From Photobacterium angustum (GTDB taxonomy: Bacteria > Pseudomonadota > Gammaproteobacteria > Enterobacterales > Vibrionaceae), in the NCBI RefSeq assembly GCF_003026365.1, contig NZ_PYOM01000006.1, forward strand, positions 124,001 to 188,000: a stretch of 64,000 nucleotides of DNA, written 5' to 3'. The translations under genes were made by a program, and so were the position numbers. The notes beneath the pieces were generated by a model. It made no database searches. It had not been told where the DNA came from and saw only the letters and a list, made by a program, of their open reading frames with translations. Of the stretch, positions 38,139-47,898 are shown piece by piece (the first letter of the stretch is position 1; every line of letters begins with the position of its first letter).

Positions 38139-39002
38139 TTAGAAAGAAAAACCAATACCACCTGCATTATCGTAATGGTTGTAGTCAGATATCGAAATAC
38201 CGTAACCACTTTCTAACATCATATATCCACGTAGGCGCTTATAGATTGGGAAGCTCCATGTAATGCGCTCATAACCACGTGAAAACCCACTTTCCAAAGC
38301 GTTACGTACAGTCAGTGAAATAAGATTTTTATTATCAACAGACCAGTTCAAGCTGACGCGTCCGTATCCCATGTAGTTGGTAATATCTTTATTGTAATCT
38401 TTTGCACCAAAGTCGAGACGTAGCCATGGCTTGATACTTAATGTGTAGTTGTTATGTTCGAATGCGAAGTCAGCAAATGCACGATTCCAACTTCTTTCTT
38501 GTTCACCACCTCTACCATTGGATTCATGGACGAGACCAACAGTTGTTCCAGCATACCCCAAAGTATTATTTTCGGCTTTTTCAGGCAGAGTCCAAAAAAT
38601 AGATGGCTCATATTCTGTGTCTCTAAAATAGGCTGAAGAAGCATACGCTTGCCAATTTGAACGCTGTGTATAAGCCACATAGAGCTTGTCGTTTTGATTT
38701 AAAATACCAGAAGCTAAACGGTACTTTAGGCTTATCTGAAAGTTAACGTTGTACTTACTTAATTTACCGTCTTCAGGAATAACCGATTGGTATTCTGGAT
38801 AGTTAGGTTTTTGAGTGTAGTAAAAGGGTAGAACGTAATTGTCTTTATACTGCTGAAGCAATAGGTTATTTGAGCTTGAGTAATCTAATGAGTTATTAAT
38901 AACGTCTTCAGCTAAAACATTACTGGAGAAAAAAGTACAGCCAATTAGTAAAGTAGAAAGAAGTAAAGGGTATCTAATTGGTTGCCATGCAAACTGCGTC
39001 AT
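38139..39002 (-). CDS. pldA: Outer-membrane phospholipase A
   Basis: Calcium-dependent outer-membrane phospholipase A1/A2 (OMPLA), which removes mislocalised phospholipid from the outer leaflet. It has 287 residues. Signal peptide ends SSNVLA. The barrel strands alternate and the protein terminates in Phe (GGIGFSF). The active site is His159 and Ser161 in LVHESNGRGG with Asn173 (SWNRAF), the same spacing as His142, Ser144 and Asn156 of E. coli. The motifs YTQRSNWQAY and YEPSIFW are also family-typical. Single-gene unit with terminator. Confidence 0.95.
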   Translation of the reverse strand: MTQFAWQPIRYPLLLSTLLIGCTFFSSNVLAEDVINNSLDYSSSNNLLLQQYKDNYVLPFYYTQKPNYPEYQSVIPEDGKLSKYNVNFQISLKYRLASGILNQNDKLYVAYTQRSNWQAYASSAYFRDTEYEPSIFWTLPEKAENNTLGYAGTTVGLVHESNGRGGEQERSWNRAFADFAFEHNNYTLSIKPWLRLDFGAKDYNKDITNYMGYGRVSLNWSVDNKNLISLTVRNALESGFSRGYERITWSFPIYKRLRGYMMLESGYGISISDYNHYDNAGGIGFSF

Positions 39003-39129
39003 AATTTTTTATCGTCACGGTCATTTAAGAGTAATTTCTTATGATCATAGACAGGATTTTTATATTATGTATACCGATATAAATGAAATCATAAATTGGC
39101 TGGGGTTATTTATTAATATGAGCATGAAA

Positions 39130-39155
39130 AAGGGACGTATTACTATACGTCCCTT
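39130..39155 (-). terminator. Terminator of RND operon
   Basis: Stem AAGGGACGTAT / ATACGTCCCTT, 4-nt loop, followed on the minus strand by TTT and a T-rich stretch, about 25 bp after the pump stop codon. Confidence 0.8.
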
Positions 39156-39178
39156 GGAGAGGTTATCTGACTAGGTGG

Positions 39179-42100
39179 TTACTGTTGTGGTTCGATTTCT
39201 ACTTTAAACAGTACTGCATAAAGTAGTGGAATAATCACTAAAGTTAAAATGGTTGCAAACAATAAACCAAACATGATTGTTACTGCCATACTCTTGAAGA
39301 AAGGATCAACAAGTAAAGGAGCAACGCCTAAAATTGTGGTCAATGCGCCAAGTAAAACAGGGCGTGCACGACTTAAGGCTGAGTCAATAATTGCTTGGTA
39401 AGGTGTTTTCCCTTCTTTTATCTCCACATCTGTTTGGTCAACCAGAACAATTGCATTTTTAACCATCATACCAATTAAGCTTAGGAAACCAAGAATTGCC
39501 ATAAACTCGAAAGGCGTTTGGAAAATAACCAGACCAATGGTAACACCAATAATAGCCAGTGGTGCTGTTAGCCAAATAATCAATGGTTGCTTTAATGCGT
39601 TAAACATAAAGATCACGGATAAAATCATCGCAGCAAAACCATAAGGTGCAGAAATCGCAAGTCCTTCATTTGCGTCTTTGGATGCTTTATATTCACCGTA
39701 CCATGTCAATTTATAACCTGGTGGTAACTCGATAGCTTCGATTTTTCCACGTAGTTCATTAAAGGCATCGGCTGTTAGTACACCTGGTGCAGGATCTGCC
39801 TGAACCAAAATCGTTGGTATACGGTTAATTCGACGTAATATGGCATCTTCCCACGTGACATTAACAGACTCGATTAATTGGCTTACAGGGATAGGTCCAT
39901 TGACCATACGACTATGTACTTCTGTGTTTTCAATAGCACGTTCATGGGTACGTTCACTTTCTGGTGCACGAACGACAATCGGAATTAAGTCATTTTCTTC
40001 ACGATAAACCCCAACCGTGCGGCCTGATAACGTTTGTGCAATTGCTTGGCTAATTTCCTGATTGGTTAATCCATAACGCTGCGCCTTTTCAGTTGAATAA
40101 ACAGGCTTAATAACAGGCACTTGTTGACGCCAATCATCCTGAACAGCAATCAAGTTTGGATCAGATAGCATGATTGCTTTCGCTTGTTCAGCAAGATCAC
40201 GTAGGACTCTACTGTCAGGACCTTGGAAACCGGCTTCAATCTTTTTACCGCCCCCACGACCTAGCATGAACTTCCATACTTTGATCGAGGCTTCTGGGTA
40301 TTTGTTATCAAGTTCAGTTTGTAGCTCAACAAGTAATGGAGCTATGTTACGGTAATCATCAATATCAATCAGTAATTGACCATAACTTGGATTTCGTGCT
40401 TCTGGTGCATAAGTCAGCATAAAGCGTAAGCCACCACCACCAATGAAGCTTGAGATATTCCCGATACCTTCTTTATTGGTAATATCTTGTTCAATTCTAG
40501 CGATCGTTTTTTCTGTATTGGTGATGTCTGTTCCCTGCGGAAGGTAAACATCAACAACAAATTGCGCACGCTGTGATTCTGGCATAAAGCCAGGTGGTAC
40601 AAATTTCATACCCCAAATAGCGCCAACCAGTGTTGCCAGTAGCAATAGTCCAGTTATTTTACGGTGTGATAAAACCCAAGTTAATAAAGCTTTGTAACTT
40701 TCTACAATTTTACTTGGCTTAGTATCTTGTTGCTTGATCTTAACTTTTAAGAACTGATGGCACAGTAGCGGTGTTACGGTAACAGCAAAGACCCAGCTAA
40801 GTAGCATAGAGTATAAGATCACCCAAAATAGCGAACCAGCATATTCACCCATATCTGACGGTGATAAGCCAATCGCACTGAAGGCACAAATACCCACAAC
40901 AGTACCACCTAAGAGCGGCCATTTAGTTGCATTGACGACTTCAGGAATAACGACATTACGATCTTCATTGTTTTGGAGGCGTACAAGAATACTGTCAGTT
41001 ACCACAATGGCATTATCTACCAACATGCCTAATGCGATGATCAGCGCACCTAACGATATCCGTTGCATTGCGATGTCATCAATTAACATGATGCATAGAG
41101 TACCGGCTACTGTTAGTAACAATACAAAGCCAATAATCACGCCAGATCGAATACCCATAAATAGCAGTAAAACGATGAAAACAATCACCACCGCTGCAAT
41201 CAAGTTATCGATAAAATTCGTTACAGAATCACGAACAGAATCTGATTGCATTGAGATAACATGAAGATCCATACCCAGTGGACGTTGGTTTTCAAGTTCA
41301 GCAATACGTGCTTTAACCGCATCACCCATATCAACCACGTTACCACCAGTGACATTGGAAATACCAAAGCCAATTGCACGTTCGCCATTAAAGCGCATTA
41401 GCATACTAGTTGGTTCTTGATAGCCACGGCTAACATCGGCAATATCTTTTAAACGTAAAACAGTATGGTTATCACCAATACCAATTTGAAGGTTACGTAA
41501 ATCTTCAAATGAATTAACGTTAGGTGTGGGAATAACCGGTAGACGCATGCCATTAGATGTCATACTACCTGCAACATTAACAATATTTTGTTTTTGTAAT
41601 ACCGATAAAACGTTATCAACTGACAAACCGTAATTAGCTAAGCGCTCACTGGTGATTTCAACAAAAATACCTTCTTGTTGCTCTGCCAACGTTGCCGTTT
41701 TAGCAACTCCAGGTACTAATACAAGTTCACGACGCAGTGAATCGACGTAGTCTTGTATTTGCTTATCGGTAAAGCCTTCGCCTGTAACAGCGAAAAATAA
41801 GGCATAAACATCAGAAAAATCATCGTTTACGATTGATGGTCCAGCCCCCGGAGGGAGCCGTCGTTGGGCATCAACAACTTTACGACGTAGCTTATCCCAA
41901 ACTTGTTGAAGTGCCGCCTGATCTTTTGAAAATTCAAGTTTTATCTCAACAGTAACTTCTGACATCCCTTGTTTGGAAACAGACTTAACTTCTTTTAGTT
42001 CCTGTAAAGACTGCACCGCACCTTCAATGACATCTGTTACTTCGTCAGAGACTTCTTGTGCTGTTGCACCCGAGTAAGGGGTAACAATGATGGCTTGGCG

Positions 42101-42226
42101 GATCACAAATTCAGGATCTTCAAAACGACCTAGCTTTAAGTAACTGATGTAACCGCCAATCAAGATCAGTGCAATGATCACCCAAACACTCGTTCGTTTG
42201 GCGATGGTATAGCGCGCGATATCCAT
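39179..42226 (-). CDS. RND efflux pump permease subunit
   Basis: Proton-driven inner-membrane efflux transporter of 1015 residues. RND layout: N-terminal membrane helix (TSVWVIIALILIGGYISYL), first periplasmic domain to ~330, six helices at ~330-490, second periplasmic domain and the C-terminal helix bundle. The TM4 segment LGALIIALGMLVDNAIVVTD carries the proton-relay Asp pair region. The GGYISYLKLGRFEDPEF start resembles the shorter HAE-type pumps of the AcrB-like clade found with single-lipoprotein adaptors. It starts 4 bp after the adaptor gene. No TolC gene is adjacent, so it probably uses a shared TolC. Substrates unknown. Confidence 0.94.
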   Translation of the reverse strand: MDIARYTIAKRTSVWVIIALILIGGYISYLKLGRFEDPEFVIRQAIIVTPYSGATAQEVSDEVTDVIEGAVQSLQELKEVKSVSKQGMSEVTVEIKLEFSKDQAALQQVWDKLRRKVVDAQRRLPPGAGPSIVNDDFSDVYALFFAVTGEGFTDKQIQDYVDSLRRELVLVPGVAKTATLAEQQEGIFVEITSERLANYGLSVDNVLSVLQKQNIVNVAGSMTSNGMRLPVIPTPNVNSFEDLRNLQIGIGDNHTVLRLKDIADVSRGYQEPTSMLMRFNGERAIGFGISNVTGGNVVDMGDAVKARIAELENQRPLGMDLHVISMQSDSVRDSVTNFIDNLIAAVVIVFIVLLLFMGIRSGVIIGFVLLLTVAGTLCIMLIDDIAMQRISLGALIIALGMLVDNAIVVTDSILVRLQNNEDRNVVIPEVVNATKWPLLGGTVVGICAFSAIGLSPSDMGEYAGSLFWVILYSMLLSWVFAVTVTPLLCHQFLKVKIKQQDTKPSKIVESYKALLTWVLSHRKITGLLLLATLVGAIWGMKFVPPGFMPESQRAQFVVDVYLPQGTDITNTEKTIARIEQDITNKEGIGNISSFIGGGGLRFMLTYAPEARNPSYGQLLIDIDDYRNIAPLLVELQTELDNKYPEASIKVWKFMLGRGGGKKIEAGFQGPDSRVLRDLAEQAKAIMLSDPNLIAVQDDWRQQVPVIKPVYSTEKAQRYGLTNQEISQAIAQTLSGRTVGVYREENDLIPIVVRAPESERTHERAIENTEVHSRMVNGPIPVSQLIESVNVTWEDAILRRINRIPTILVQADPAPGVLTADAFNELRGKIEAIELPPGYKLTWYGEYKASKDANEGLAISAPYGFAAMILSVIFMFNALKQPLIIWLTAPLAIIGVTIGLVIFQTPFEFMAILGFLSLIGMMVKNAIVLVDQTDVEIKEGKTPYQAIIDSALSRARPVLLGALTTILGVAPLLVDPFFKSMAVTIMFGLLFATILTLVIIPLLYAVLFKVEIEPQQ

Positions 42227-42230
42227 CTAT

Positions 42231-43343
42231 TTACGCTCCATTTTTTGTGCTGTCAGTGTAAGGACGTACTTCCATACCTGGCTTCAACTTAGACACACCA
42301 GCGATAACAATACGTTCACCAACTGTCAGGCCATTAAGTACGGTAATACAGTTTTTGTTGACACTACCCACTGTGATGTAGCGTTTTGATACAAAATTGT
42401 CTTTATTCACTACCCACACGAATTGTTTGCTCTTGTTATCTGGAACGACAGATGTCAATGGAACAATAATTGGGTTTCGGTTTTCTTGTGGGCACAATGC
42501 TAGGTTTGGAGAAACCTTAACGGGCATACCCGGTAAGAGATTTAACCCTTTGTCGTCGTTAATACTGAGGACAACAGAGAAGGTTTGTGTGATCGGATCG
42601 GCTTGGGTTGAATAGGTACGCAAACTCAAAGGCAATAATTGCTCTGTATTATTATTTAACTCTGCAACGGCTTCGCTACATGTCATTCCAGAAAGCATGA
42701 CACTGTCTGTAATATTAATAACCACTTCTAAGTCATCGATATTATGTAATGTTAATACAGGATTATTAGCCTGAATTTGGACGTGATTATCAATTAACTT
42801 ACGTCCAATAATACCGCTAAACGGTGCAACTAACTGGGTGTAATTTAGTTTGTTCTTTGCTTCTTTAACGCGGTTTTGTGCCAAGTTATAACGCACAATC
42901 AACTTATCTAAATCACTTTTAGAAATTGCTTGGCTGCTTTCATAAATGGCTTTACCACGTTGATAGGCTTTACCTGCATCGTTTAATTCAAGTTGCGCGG
43001 CAGCAAAAATAGTTTGGGCATCTTTAGGATCAAGTTTTGCTAATAGTTGACCTTTAGTCACACGGTCACCTTCGTTAACAAAAATATGGTTTACTCGACC
43101 TGTTACTTGAAATGATAAATCGGCACGTTGCGCAGAGCGAATGACACCATTAAAGCTTAAATTAGTATTTGCTTTGGGCTTTACAATTTCAGTAAGCGCA
43201 GGGCTAACGATGGGCTCTTTAACTTGCTCTTGTTGTTCTTTATCGCCACAACCTGACAGTAGGACAAGCGCGATCGATAAACTCACTGCGAGTTTACTAA
43301 ATGAGAATGATGCCATTTTGGACATTGCTGATTGAGTTTTCAC
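42231..43343 (-). CDS. RND efflux periplasmic adaptor lipoprotein
   Basis: Membrane-fusion protein of 370 residues. The lipobox LVLLSGC indicates lipid attachment after the signal peptide. Biotinyl/lipoyl-like halves: SFQVTGRVNHIFVNEGDRVTKGQLLAKLD and YTQLVAPFSGIIGRKLIDNHVQ flank the helical hairpin (about 105-170). Beta-barrel and membrane-proximal domains follow (VPLTSVVPDNKSKQFVWVV, TVLNGLTVGERIVIAGVSKLKPGMEV). First gene of the pump operon, opposite to a TetR regulator. Confidence 0.94.
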   Translation of the reverse strand: MKTQSAMSKMASFSFSKLAVSLSIALVLLSGCGDKEQQEQVKEPIVSPALTEIVKPKANTNLSFNGVIRSAQRADLSFQVTGRVNHIFVNEGDRVTKGQLLAKLDPKDAQTIFAAAQLELNDAGKAYQRGKAIYESSQAISKSDLDKLIVRYNLAQNRVKEAKNKLNYTQLVAPFSGIIGRKLIDNHVQIQANNPVLTLHNIDDLEVVINITDSVMLSGMTCSEAVAELNNNTEQLLPLSLRTYSTQADPITQTFSVVLSINDDKGLNLLPGMPVKVSPNLALCPQENRNPIIVPLTSVVPDNKSKQFVWVVNKDNFVSKRYITVGSVNKNCITVLNGLTVGERIVIAGVSKLKPGMEVRPYTDSTKNGA

Positions 43344-43447
43344 CGGATTCTCCGCTATCAGTATGGGACGGGATAAAATTAGAAAACATGTTTATTCGTA
43401 TGGAAATATAACAAGTAAACTTTTGGGTGTATTTTATGAGGGAATGG

Positions 43448-43488
43448 CATTTTGTAAACTGTTAAGTATACTTTTTTGTGACAAAATG
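43448..43488. promoter_or_regulatory. Inverted repeat in RND/TetR divergent region
   Basis: CATTTTGT (43448-43455) and ACAAAATG (43481-43488) are perfect 8-bp arms with a 25-bp spacer containing GTATAC. This is a candidate operator for the TetR protein, but the spacing is longer than usual. Confidence 0.3.
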
Positions 43489-43529
43489 TTAGATTAGGCT
43501 CACAGGCGGTGAAAATAGGCAGTGAATCA

Positions 43530-44129
43530 ATGAAGCAAACGGAACGTAAGCATTTAGCAATTATTGCGGCAGCAAAGGCAGAATTTATCGAACATGGATT
43601 TATTGCTGCGAATATGGATAGAATTTCACAGGTTGCTGAAGTATCAAAACGAACCTTATATCGTCATTTTGATAGTAAGGAAGCGCTATTTATTTCAGTT
43701 CTTAAGATTATTCAAGACTCAGTGAATGAAAATGTGCAATACCATTTCGATCCACAAACGCCATTAAAAACACAGTTAATTGAAATTACACGTCGTGAAG
43801 TTGATATTTTGTACTATACATATGGTATCTCTCTTTCTCGTATTATTGTGATGGAATTTATTCGCCAGCCAGACTTAGCCAAAAGCTTAGTGAAAGATTT
43901 GTATAGTACCAATGCAATTGCTGATTGGTTTAAATTGGCGATTAAAGAAAAAGCAATTGTTGATAAAGATGTCGCTTTGTTAACAAATATCTACATGAGT
44001 TTATTCCAAGGTTTATTTTTCTGGCCTCAAGTAATGGAATTAGCACCACCTTGTGAAGGTATGCAAGTAGATGAAAATATTAATACTGTTGTTGATGTAT
44101 TTTTGAATTCGTTTGCTATTACCAAGTAA
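43530..44129 (+). CDS. TetR family regulator
   Basis: DNA-binding repressor of 199 residues. The N-terminal helix-turn-helix is IAAANMDRISQVAEVSKRTLYRHFDSKEALF, matching the TetR_N pattern; the C-terminal ligand domain is of the AcrR/AefR type (LSRIIVMEFIRQPDLAK). Divergent from the RND adaptor gene, so it probably represses the pump and itself. The ATG at 43530 is chosen; a GTG seven codons earlier is possible, and neither has a strong ribosome site. Confidence 0.92.
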   Translation: MKQTERKHLAIIAAAKAEFIEHGFIAANMDRISQVAEVSKRTLYRHFDSKEALFISVLKIIQDSVNENVQYHFDPQTPLKTQLIEITRREVDILYYTYGISLSRIIVMEFIRQPDLAKSLVKDLYSTNAIADWFKLAIKEKAIVDKDVALLTNIYMSLFQGLFFWPQVMELAPPCEGMQVDENINTVVDVFLNSFAITK

Positions 44130-44329
44130 TCTTATCGATAAAAAAGATTTCTCGATATTTACAATATTATTTCACGTTCTTTTGATGTTTGGCATGATAT
44201 AATTCTATAAAGAAATAGTTGGGCTAATTAAATGCCTATTTGTAGTTGTTAGATATTAATGTGAATTTGGTGTGGCAATAATATTTATTGTCAGCCGTAA
44301 TATAATATTCATAACCTTAGGTTAACGTG

Positions 44330-44707
44330 ATGAAAAAATTATTAGTTGTTTCTGCTTTTTTACTTGCATCAACATCAGCGTTTGCTGCAACTACTGCTGC
44401 ACCAGCGCAGCCTGCACAAGGGGGGTTTACTGGTCCTTCAGTAACTCCTGTGATCACTACAGTTATTAAAGCGAAAGACGCACAAGATGACGCGGTTGTG
44501 GAATTAACGGGTTACATTACCTCATCTTTGGGCGACGAAGAATATATCTTTAAAGATGGTACTGGTGAGATCAAAGTAGAAATTGATAATAATGATTGGA
44601 ATGGTGTGAATGCAACACCGTCAACTAAGTTGAAGATCCGCGGTGACGTTGATAAAGACTGGTCTGAGCGTGCAATTGATGTGAAAAACGTTATTTTAGT
44701 TGGCTAA
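44330..44707 (+). CDS. YgiW/YdeI family OB-fold stress protein
   Basis: Periplasmic protein of 125 residues in the BOF (bacterial OB-fold, YgiW/YdeI) family, whose members contribute to tolerance of oxidative, acid or cationic stress. Signal peptide ends TSAFA. The BOF core is visible: GGFTGPSVTPVITTVIKA, VVELTGYITSSLGDEEYIFKDGTGEIKVEID, WNGVNATPSTKLKIRGDVDKDW. The ATG at 44330 has AGGT 7 bases before it; a GTG one codon earlier is less likely. Followed by a strong terminator. Confidence 0.93.
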   Translation: MKKLLVVSAFLLASTSAFAATTAAPAQPAQGGFTGPSVTPVITTVIKAKDAQDDAVVELTGYITSSLGDEEYIFKDGTGEIKVEIDNNDWNGVNATPSTKLKIRGDVDKDWSERAIDVKNVILVG

Positions 44708-44732
44708 TCTCGCAACTTTGAATAGGTTTGTG

Positions 44733-44769
44733 AACCGCAACTTTTATTGTTAAAAGTTGCGGTTTTTAT
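44733..44769. terminator. Bidirectional terminator
   Basis: A 14-bp perfect stem (AACCGCAACTTTTA / TAAAAGTTGCGGTT) and TTTTT between converging genes. Confidence 0.9.
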
Positions 44770-45585
44770 TTATTTCATGTCTAAAATAAATTCATTAATA
44801 ACTTTTGCAACACCAGCATTGTTGTTAGTGTCAGTAATAAAATTAGCGATGGCTTTCGTTTCATCTGTTGCATTTCCCATTGCAACACCAAGACCAGCAT
44901 ACTCAATCATATGGTGATCATTGCCGGCATCCCCCATACAAATAACTTCACTTTGTTTGATGTCTAAGTATTCTGCTAGTGCTTCAACGCCCACGCCTTT
45001 ATTACTATTTGGATTCATAAATTCAAGAAAGAAGGGAGCACTTTGTACAATCGTGTAGGATTGATAAAGCGCTTTTGGTAATTGAGCAATAGCTGCTGAT
45101 AAGCGATCAGGTTCATCGATTATCATCACTTTCATTACTTCTTCGTCATTTTCTAGTGTTGCAAAGTCTTCAATAGTAATTGCCAGACCATTAATTTTTG
45201 CTTCATGATCAGTGTAATAGTTATTTTCTGGCGTAATTAGACCTTGGCGACGAGTAAATGCATGAACATGAACACCAAGATCATGAGCCAGTGAGGCTAT
45301 ATTTTTAGCGTCTAATCCCGTTAGTGTTTCACTGCGAATAACTTCTTTATTAGAAACACGTTGAACGAGTGAAGCGTTGTAACTTAAAACAAAGTCGTTG
45401 CTGCCTGTCATGTCTAATTCGTTTAGCGCCCATGTCATTCCTTCTAAAGGGCGCCCTGATGCTAATACGATCGATACCCCTTGTTCACGAGCCGCTGAAA
45501 TTGCAGCCTTATTTTCTTGGGAAATAGTACCGTCAGAACTCAGAAGAGTACCGTCCATATCAAGTGCAACTAATTTATACATCAT
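44770..45585 (-). CDS. Cof-type HAD sugar-phosphate phosphatase (YidA-like)
   Basis: Cytoplasmic HAD-superfamily phosphatase of about 271 residues. Motif I is ALDMDGTLLSSDG with the two catalytic Asp, motif II VLASGRPLEGM, motif III Lys region in NPNSNKGVGVEALAEYL, and motif IV MGDAGNDHHMIEYAGLGVAMGNA. The C2B cap lies between. YidA of E. coli (270 residues) is the nearest pattern. Start taken at one of two adjacent ATG codons (45585, 45582); an ATG three codons earlier lacks a ribosome site. Confidence 0.92.
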   Translation of the reverse strand: MMYKLVALDMDGTLLSSDGTISQENKAAISAAREQGVSIVLASGRPLEGMTWALNELDMTGSNDFVLSYNASLVQRVSNKEVIRSETLTGLDAKNIASLAHDLGVHVHAFTRRQGLITPENNYYTDHEAKINGLAITIEDFATLENDEEVMKVMIIDEPDRLSAAIAQLPKALYQSYTIVQSAPFFLEFMNPNSNKGVGVEALAEYLDIKQSEVICMGDAGNDHHMIEYAGLGVAMGNATDETKAIANFITDTNNNAGVAKVINEFILDMK

Positions 45586-45905
45586 TATATCCATTACAGA
45601 ATTAAAACTGGTTTCATCATAAGCAAATTGAGCGCCGAAAACGATAAGAATTATGTTTAATAAGCGTACTTTTTCTGATTAATCGCTAACAAGTTTATGA
45701 ATGTAATAGTCATTCAGTTGATATTAAAAATTGTTACCAAATAATTATTTATTGTTAATAAACTTGGTGTTTTTGGTTTAATTTGTTTAGACTACTAAAT
45801 AAATTGGCACAATAAATTGCCTTTTGAGTAGTTATTAGCGCACAGAAAAATTGTTTTTACTCGTTTGCGCTGACCGATTCGATATAAATGATAAGGATAA
45901 TATTT
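45586..45905. other. Region upstream of the betaine ABC operon
   Basis: It should hold divergent promoters for the HAD phosphatase and the ABC operon. A nested inverted repeat at 45791-45832 (ACTACT / AGTAGT around GGCA / TGCC) is visible about 75 bp before the first gene. No coding frame. Confidence 0.45.
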
Positions 45906-46907
45906 ATGCGAAAGCTTCTGGCTGCGACGGTATTGCTATCAGCAATGTCAGCAACTCAAGTTCATGCAAGTGAATGTGGAAAAGTCACTATTGCTGATAT
46001 GAATTGGAACTCAGCAACATTATTAGCCAACGTAGACAGTTTTATTTTACAACATGGGTACGGTTGTGAAACAGATCTTGTTCCTGGCGATACGATGCCG
46101 ACAGGTACATCAATGGTAGAGAAGGGCGAACCGGATATTGCACCTGAATTTTGGAGTAATTCGATGAAAGCCGCGTTAGATCGTGGTGTTGAAGAAGGGC
46201 GTATCCAATATGCAGGTACGAGCTTTTCTGATGGTGGTGAAGAAGGCTTTTGGGTTCCAGAATACATGGTGAAAAAAGATCCAAGCCTAGCGACTATTGA
46301 GGGCATTAAGAATAATGCCAAACTTTTCACTCATCCAGAAGACCCTGAAAAATCAGCATTTTATAATTGTCCAGCAGGTTGGAACTGTCAGATTTCTGCC
46401 GGTAACCTTTTCGAAGCACTAAAACTTGAAGATGCAGGATTTGACCTTATTGATCCAGGTTCAGGTGCAGGTCTTTCGGGTTCAATTGCTAAAGCTTATG
46501 AGCGTGGTGAAGCGTGGTTTGGTTATTACTGGGCACCGACAGCGGTGTTAGGTAAGTACAAAATGGTAAAAGTAGACTTTGGCTCAGGCGTTGATGCGAA
46601 ATACTTTAAAGAGTGTTTAACCAAACCTGAGTGTGTTGATCCGAAAGCTTCTATGTACCCACCGTCAGAAGTAGATACCGTTATTACTACCTCTTTTGCT
46701 AAGCGTGCACCTGAAGCGGTGAAATACTTAGGTCAACGCTCTTTTACTAATGCACAAATGAATAGCTTTTTAGCGTGGATGGAAGACAACCAAGCTGATG
46801 GTGAAACGGTAATGGAAGAGATTTTAACTAATCACGAAGATATTTGGGTGAAGTGGGTTTCTCCTGAAGTTGCAGATAAAGTACGTGGTGCTTTAGCTGA
46901 TTTGTAA
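45906..46907 (+). CDS. proX: Glycine betaine/proline-type ABC substrate-binding protein
   Basis: Periplasmic OpuAC-type binding protein for quaternary amines, 333 residues. Signal peptide MRKLLAATVLLSAMSATQVHA with cleavage before SECGKV. The domain begins VTIADMNWNSATLLANVDSFIL and contains an Asp/Trp-rich cluster (PEFWSNSM, GEEGFWVPEYM, EAWFGYYWAPTAVLGKY) suited for the aromatic cage that binds trimethylammonium. Start at 45906 with AAGGA 10 bases upstream. It leads the operon and is separated from the permease by a perfect hairpin. Confidence 0.92.
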   Translation: MRKLLAATVLLSAMSATQVHASECGKVTIADMNWNSATLLANVDSFILQHGYGCETDLVPGDTMPTGTSMVEKGEPDIAPEFWSNSMKAALDRGVEEGRIQYAGTSFSDGGEEGFWVPEYMVKKDPSLATIEGIKNNAKLFTHPEDPEKSAFYNCPAGWNCQISAGNLFEALKLEDAGFDLIDPGSGAGLSGSIAKAYERGEAWFGYYWAPTAVLGKYKMVKVDFGSGVDAKYFKECLTKPECVDPKASMYPPSEVDTVITTSFAKRAPEAVKYLGQRSFTNAQMNSFLAWMEDNQADGETVMEEILTNHEDIWVKWVSPEVADKVRGALADL

Positions 46908-46916
46908 GCTGTACGT

Positions 46917-46944
46917 CTACAGTGGTAGCTAACTACCACTGTAG
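46917..46944 (+). other. Intercistronic hairpin in betaine ABC operon
   Basis: CTACAGTGGTAG and CTACCACTGTAG form a perfect 12-bp stem with a 4-nt loop and no T-run, 10 bp after the binding-protein stop. Such hairpins stabilise the upstream mRNA and give excess binding protein; that role is inferred. Confidence 0.7.
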
Positions 46945-47004
46945 CCACTTCGCTAAGGATATAGCGTATGTGGGAAATAAAAGTAGTATGTATGGATAAC
47001 ATTT

Positions 47005-47898
47005 ATGTCAGATAAATCATGGTTAACTGAATTTCCACAGCTTGAGCGTGCTCAGTTAGTTGAAATTCGCAAAACGTTGGATGGTGCTTACCGTTCTTTT
47101 TCTCGTGAATATGGCGATACAATCGAAGGTTTCTTCGATCCTCTTCTTTCTTTTCTTATCTGGTTCGAAAAACTCTTACTCGCTACACCTTGGTGGATAG
47201 TCATTGCCGTATTGGCAGCCATTGCCTTTGTTGCAAGTCGATCGTGGAAATTATCACTCGGTGTCGTGTTGTCTTTTGGTTTCATCGGTGTGTTTGGTAT
47301 GTGGGATAATACCATGCGAACCATGAGTATTATTTTAGTATCTACGATGGTTGCGATAGGGATCGGGATACCGATAGGTATTGCCATGGCACGTTCAGAG
47401 AAGGTTCAACGGGTTGTCACACCATTACTTGATGTGATGCAGACGATGCCTGCCTTTGTTTATTTGATCCCCGTTGTTATGTTACTCGGTCTAGGTAAAA
47501 TTCCAGGCTTAATCGCTGTTGTTATTTATTCTGTCCCACCTGTTATTCGCTTAACCAACCTTGGTATTCGTTTGGTTGATGAAGAAGTGCTGGAGGCAGC
47601 CACAGCCTATGGCGCAAGCCCAATGCAGCGCTTATTTGGAGTGCAGATCCCACTGGCAATGCCTAATATTATGGCAGGAATAAACCAAACCATCATGATG
47701 GCACTTGCTATGGTTGTTATCGCTTCAATGATAGGTGTGAAAGGGTTAGGTCAACCTGTATTAAAATCAATTACCAACCAGTATTTCACCTTGGGTTTAT
47801 TAAACGGCTTAGCGATTGTCGCACTCGCAATTATTTTTGATCGTATATCGCAAAGCTATGCTAAACGTACACAGCAACACTTAGGAGGTCGATCATGA
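47005..47898 (+). CDS. proW: Glycine betaine-type ABC permease
   Basis: Inner-membrane permease of 297 residues, ProW/OpuAB type. The N-terminal ~55 residues are cytoplasmic and amphipathic. About six to seven membrane segments follow; the coupling loop is EEVLEAATAYGASPMQRLFGVQIPLAMPNIMAGI. The motif IGIPIGIAMARSEKV and the end TMMALAMVVIASMIGVKGLGQPVLK are characteristic for the betaine class. The ATPase gene overlaps its end by 4 bp. Confidence 0.95.
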   Translation: MSDKSWLTEFPQLERAQLVEIRKTLDGAYRSFSREYGDTIEGFFDPLLSFLIWFEKLLLATPWWIVIAVLAAIAFVASRSWKLSLGVVLSFGFIGVFGMWDNTMRTMSIILVSTMVAIGIGIPIGIAMARSEKVQRVVTPLLDVMQTMPAFVYLIPVVMLLGLGKIPGLIAVVIYSVPPVIRLTNLGIRLVDEEVLEAATAYGASPMQRLFGVQIPLAMPNIMAGINQTIMMALAMVVIASMIGVKGLGQPVLKSITNQYFTLGLLNGLAIVALAIIFDRISQSYAKRTQQHLGGRS

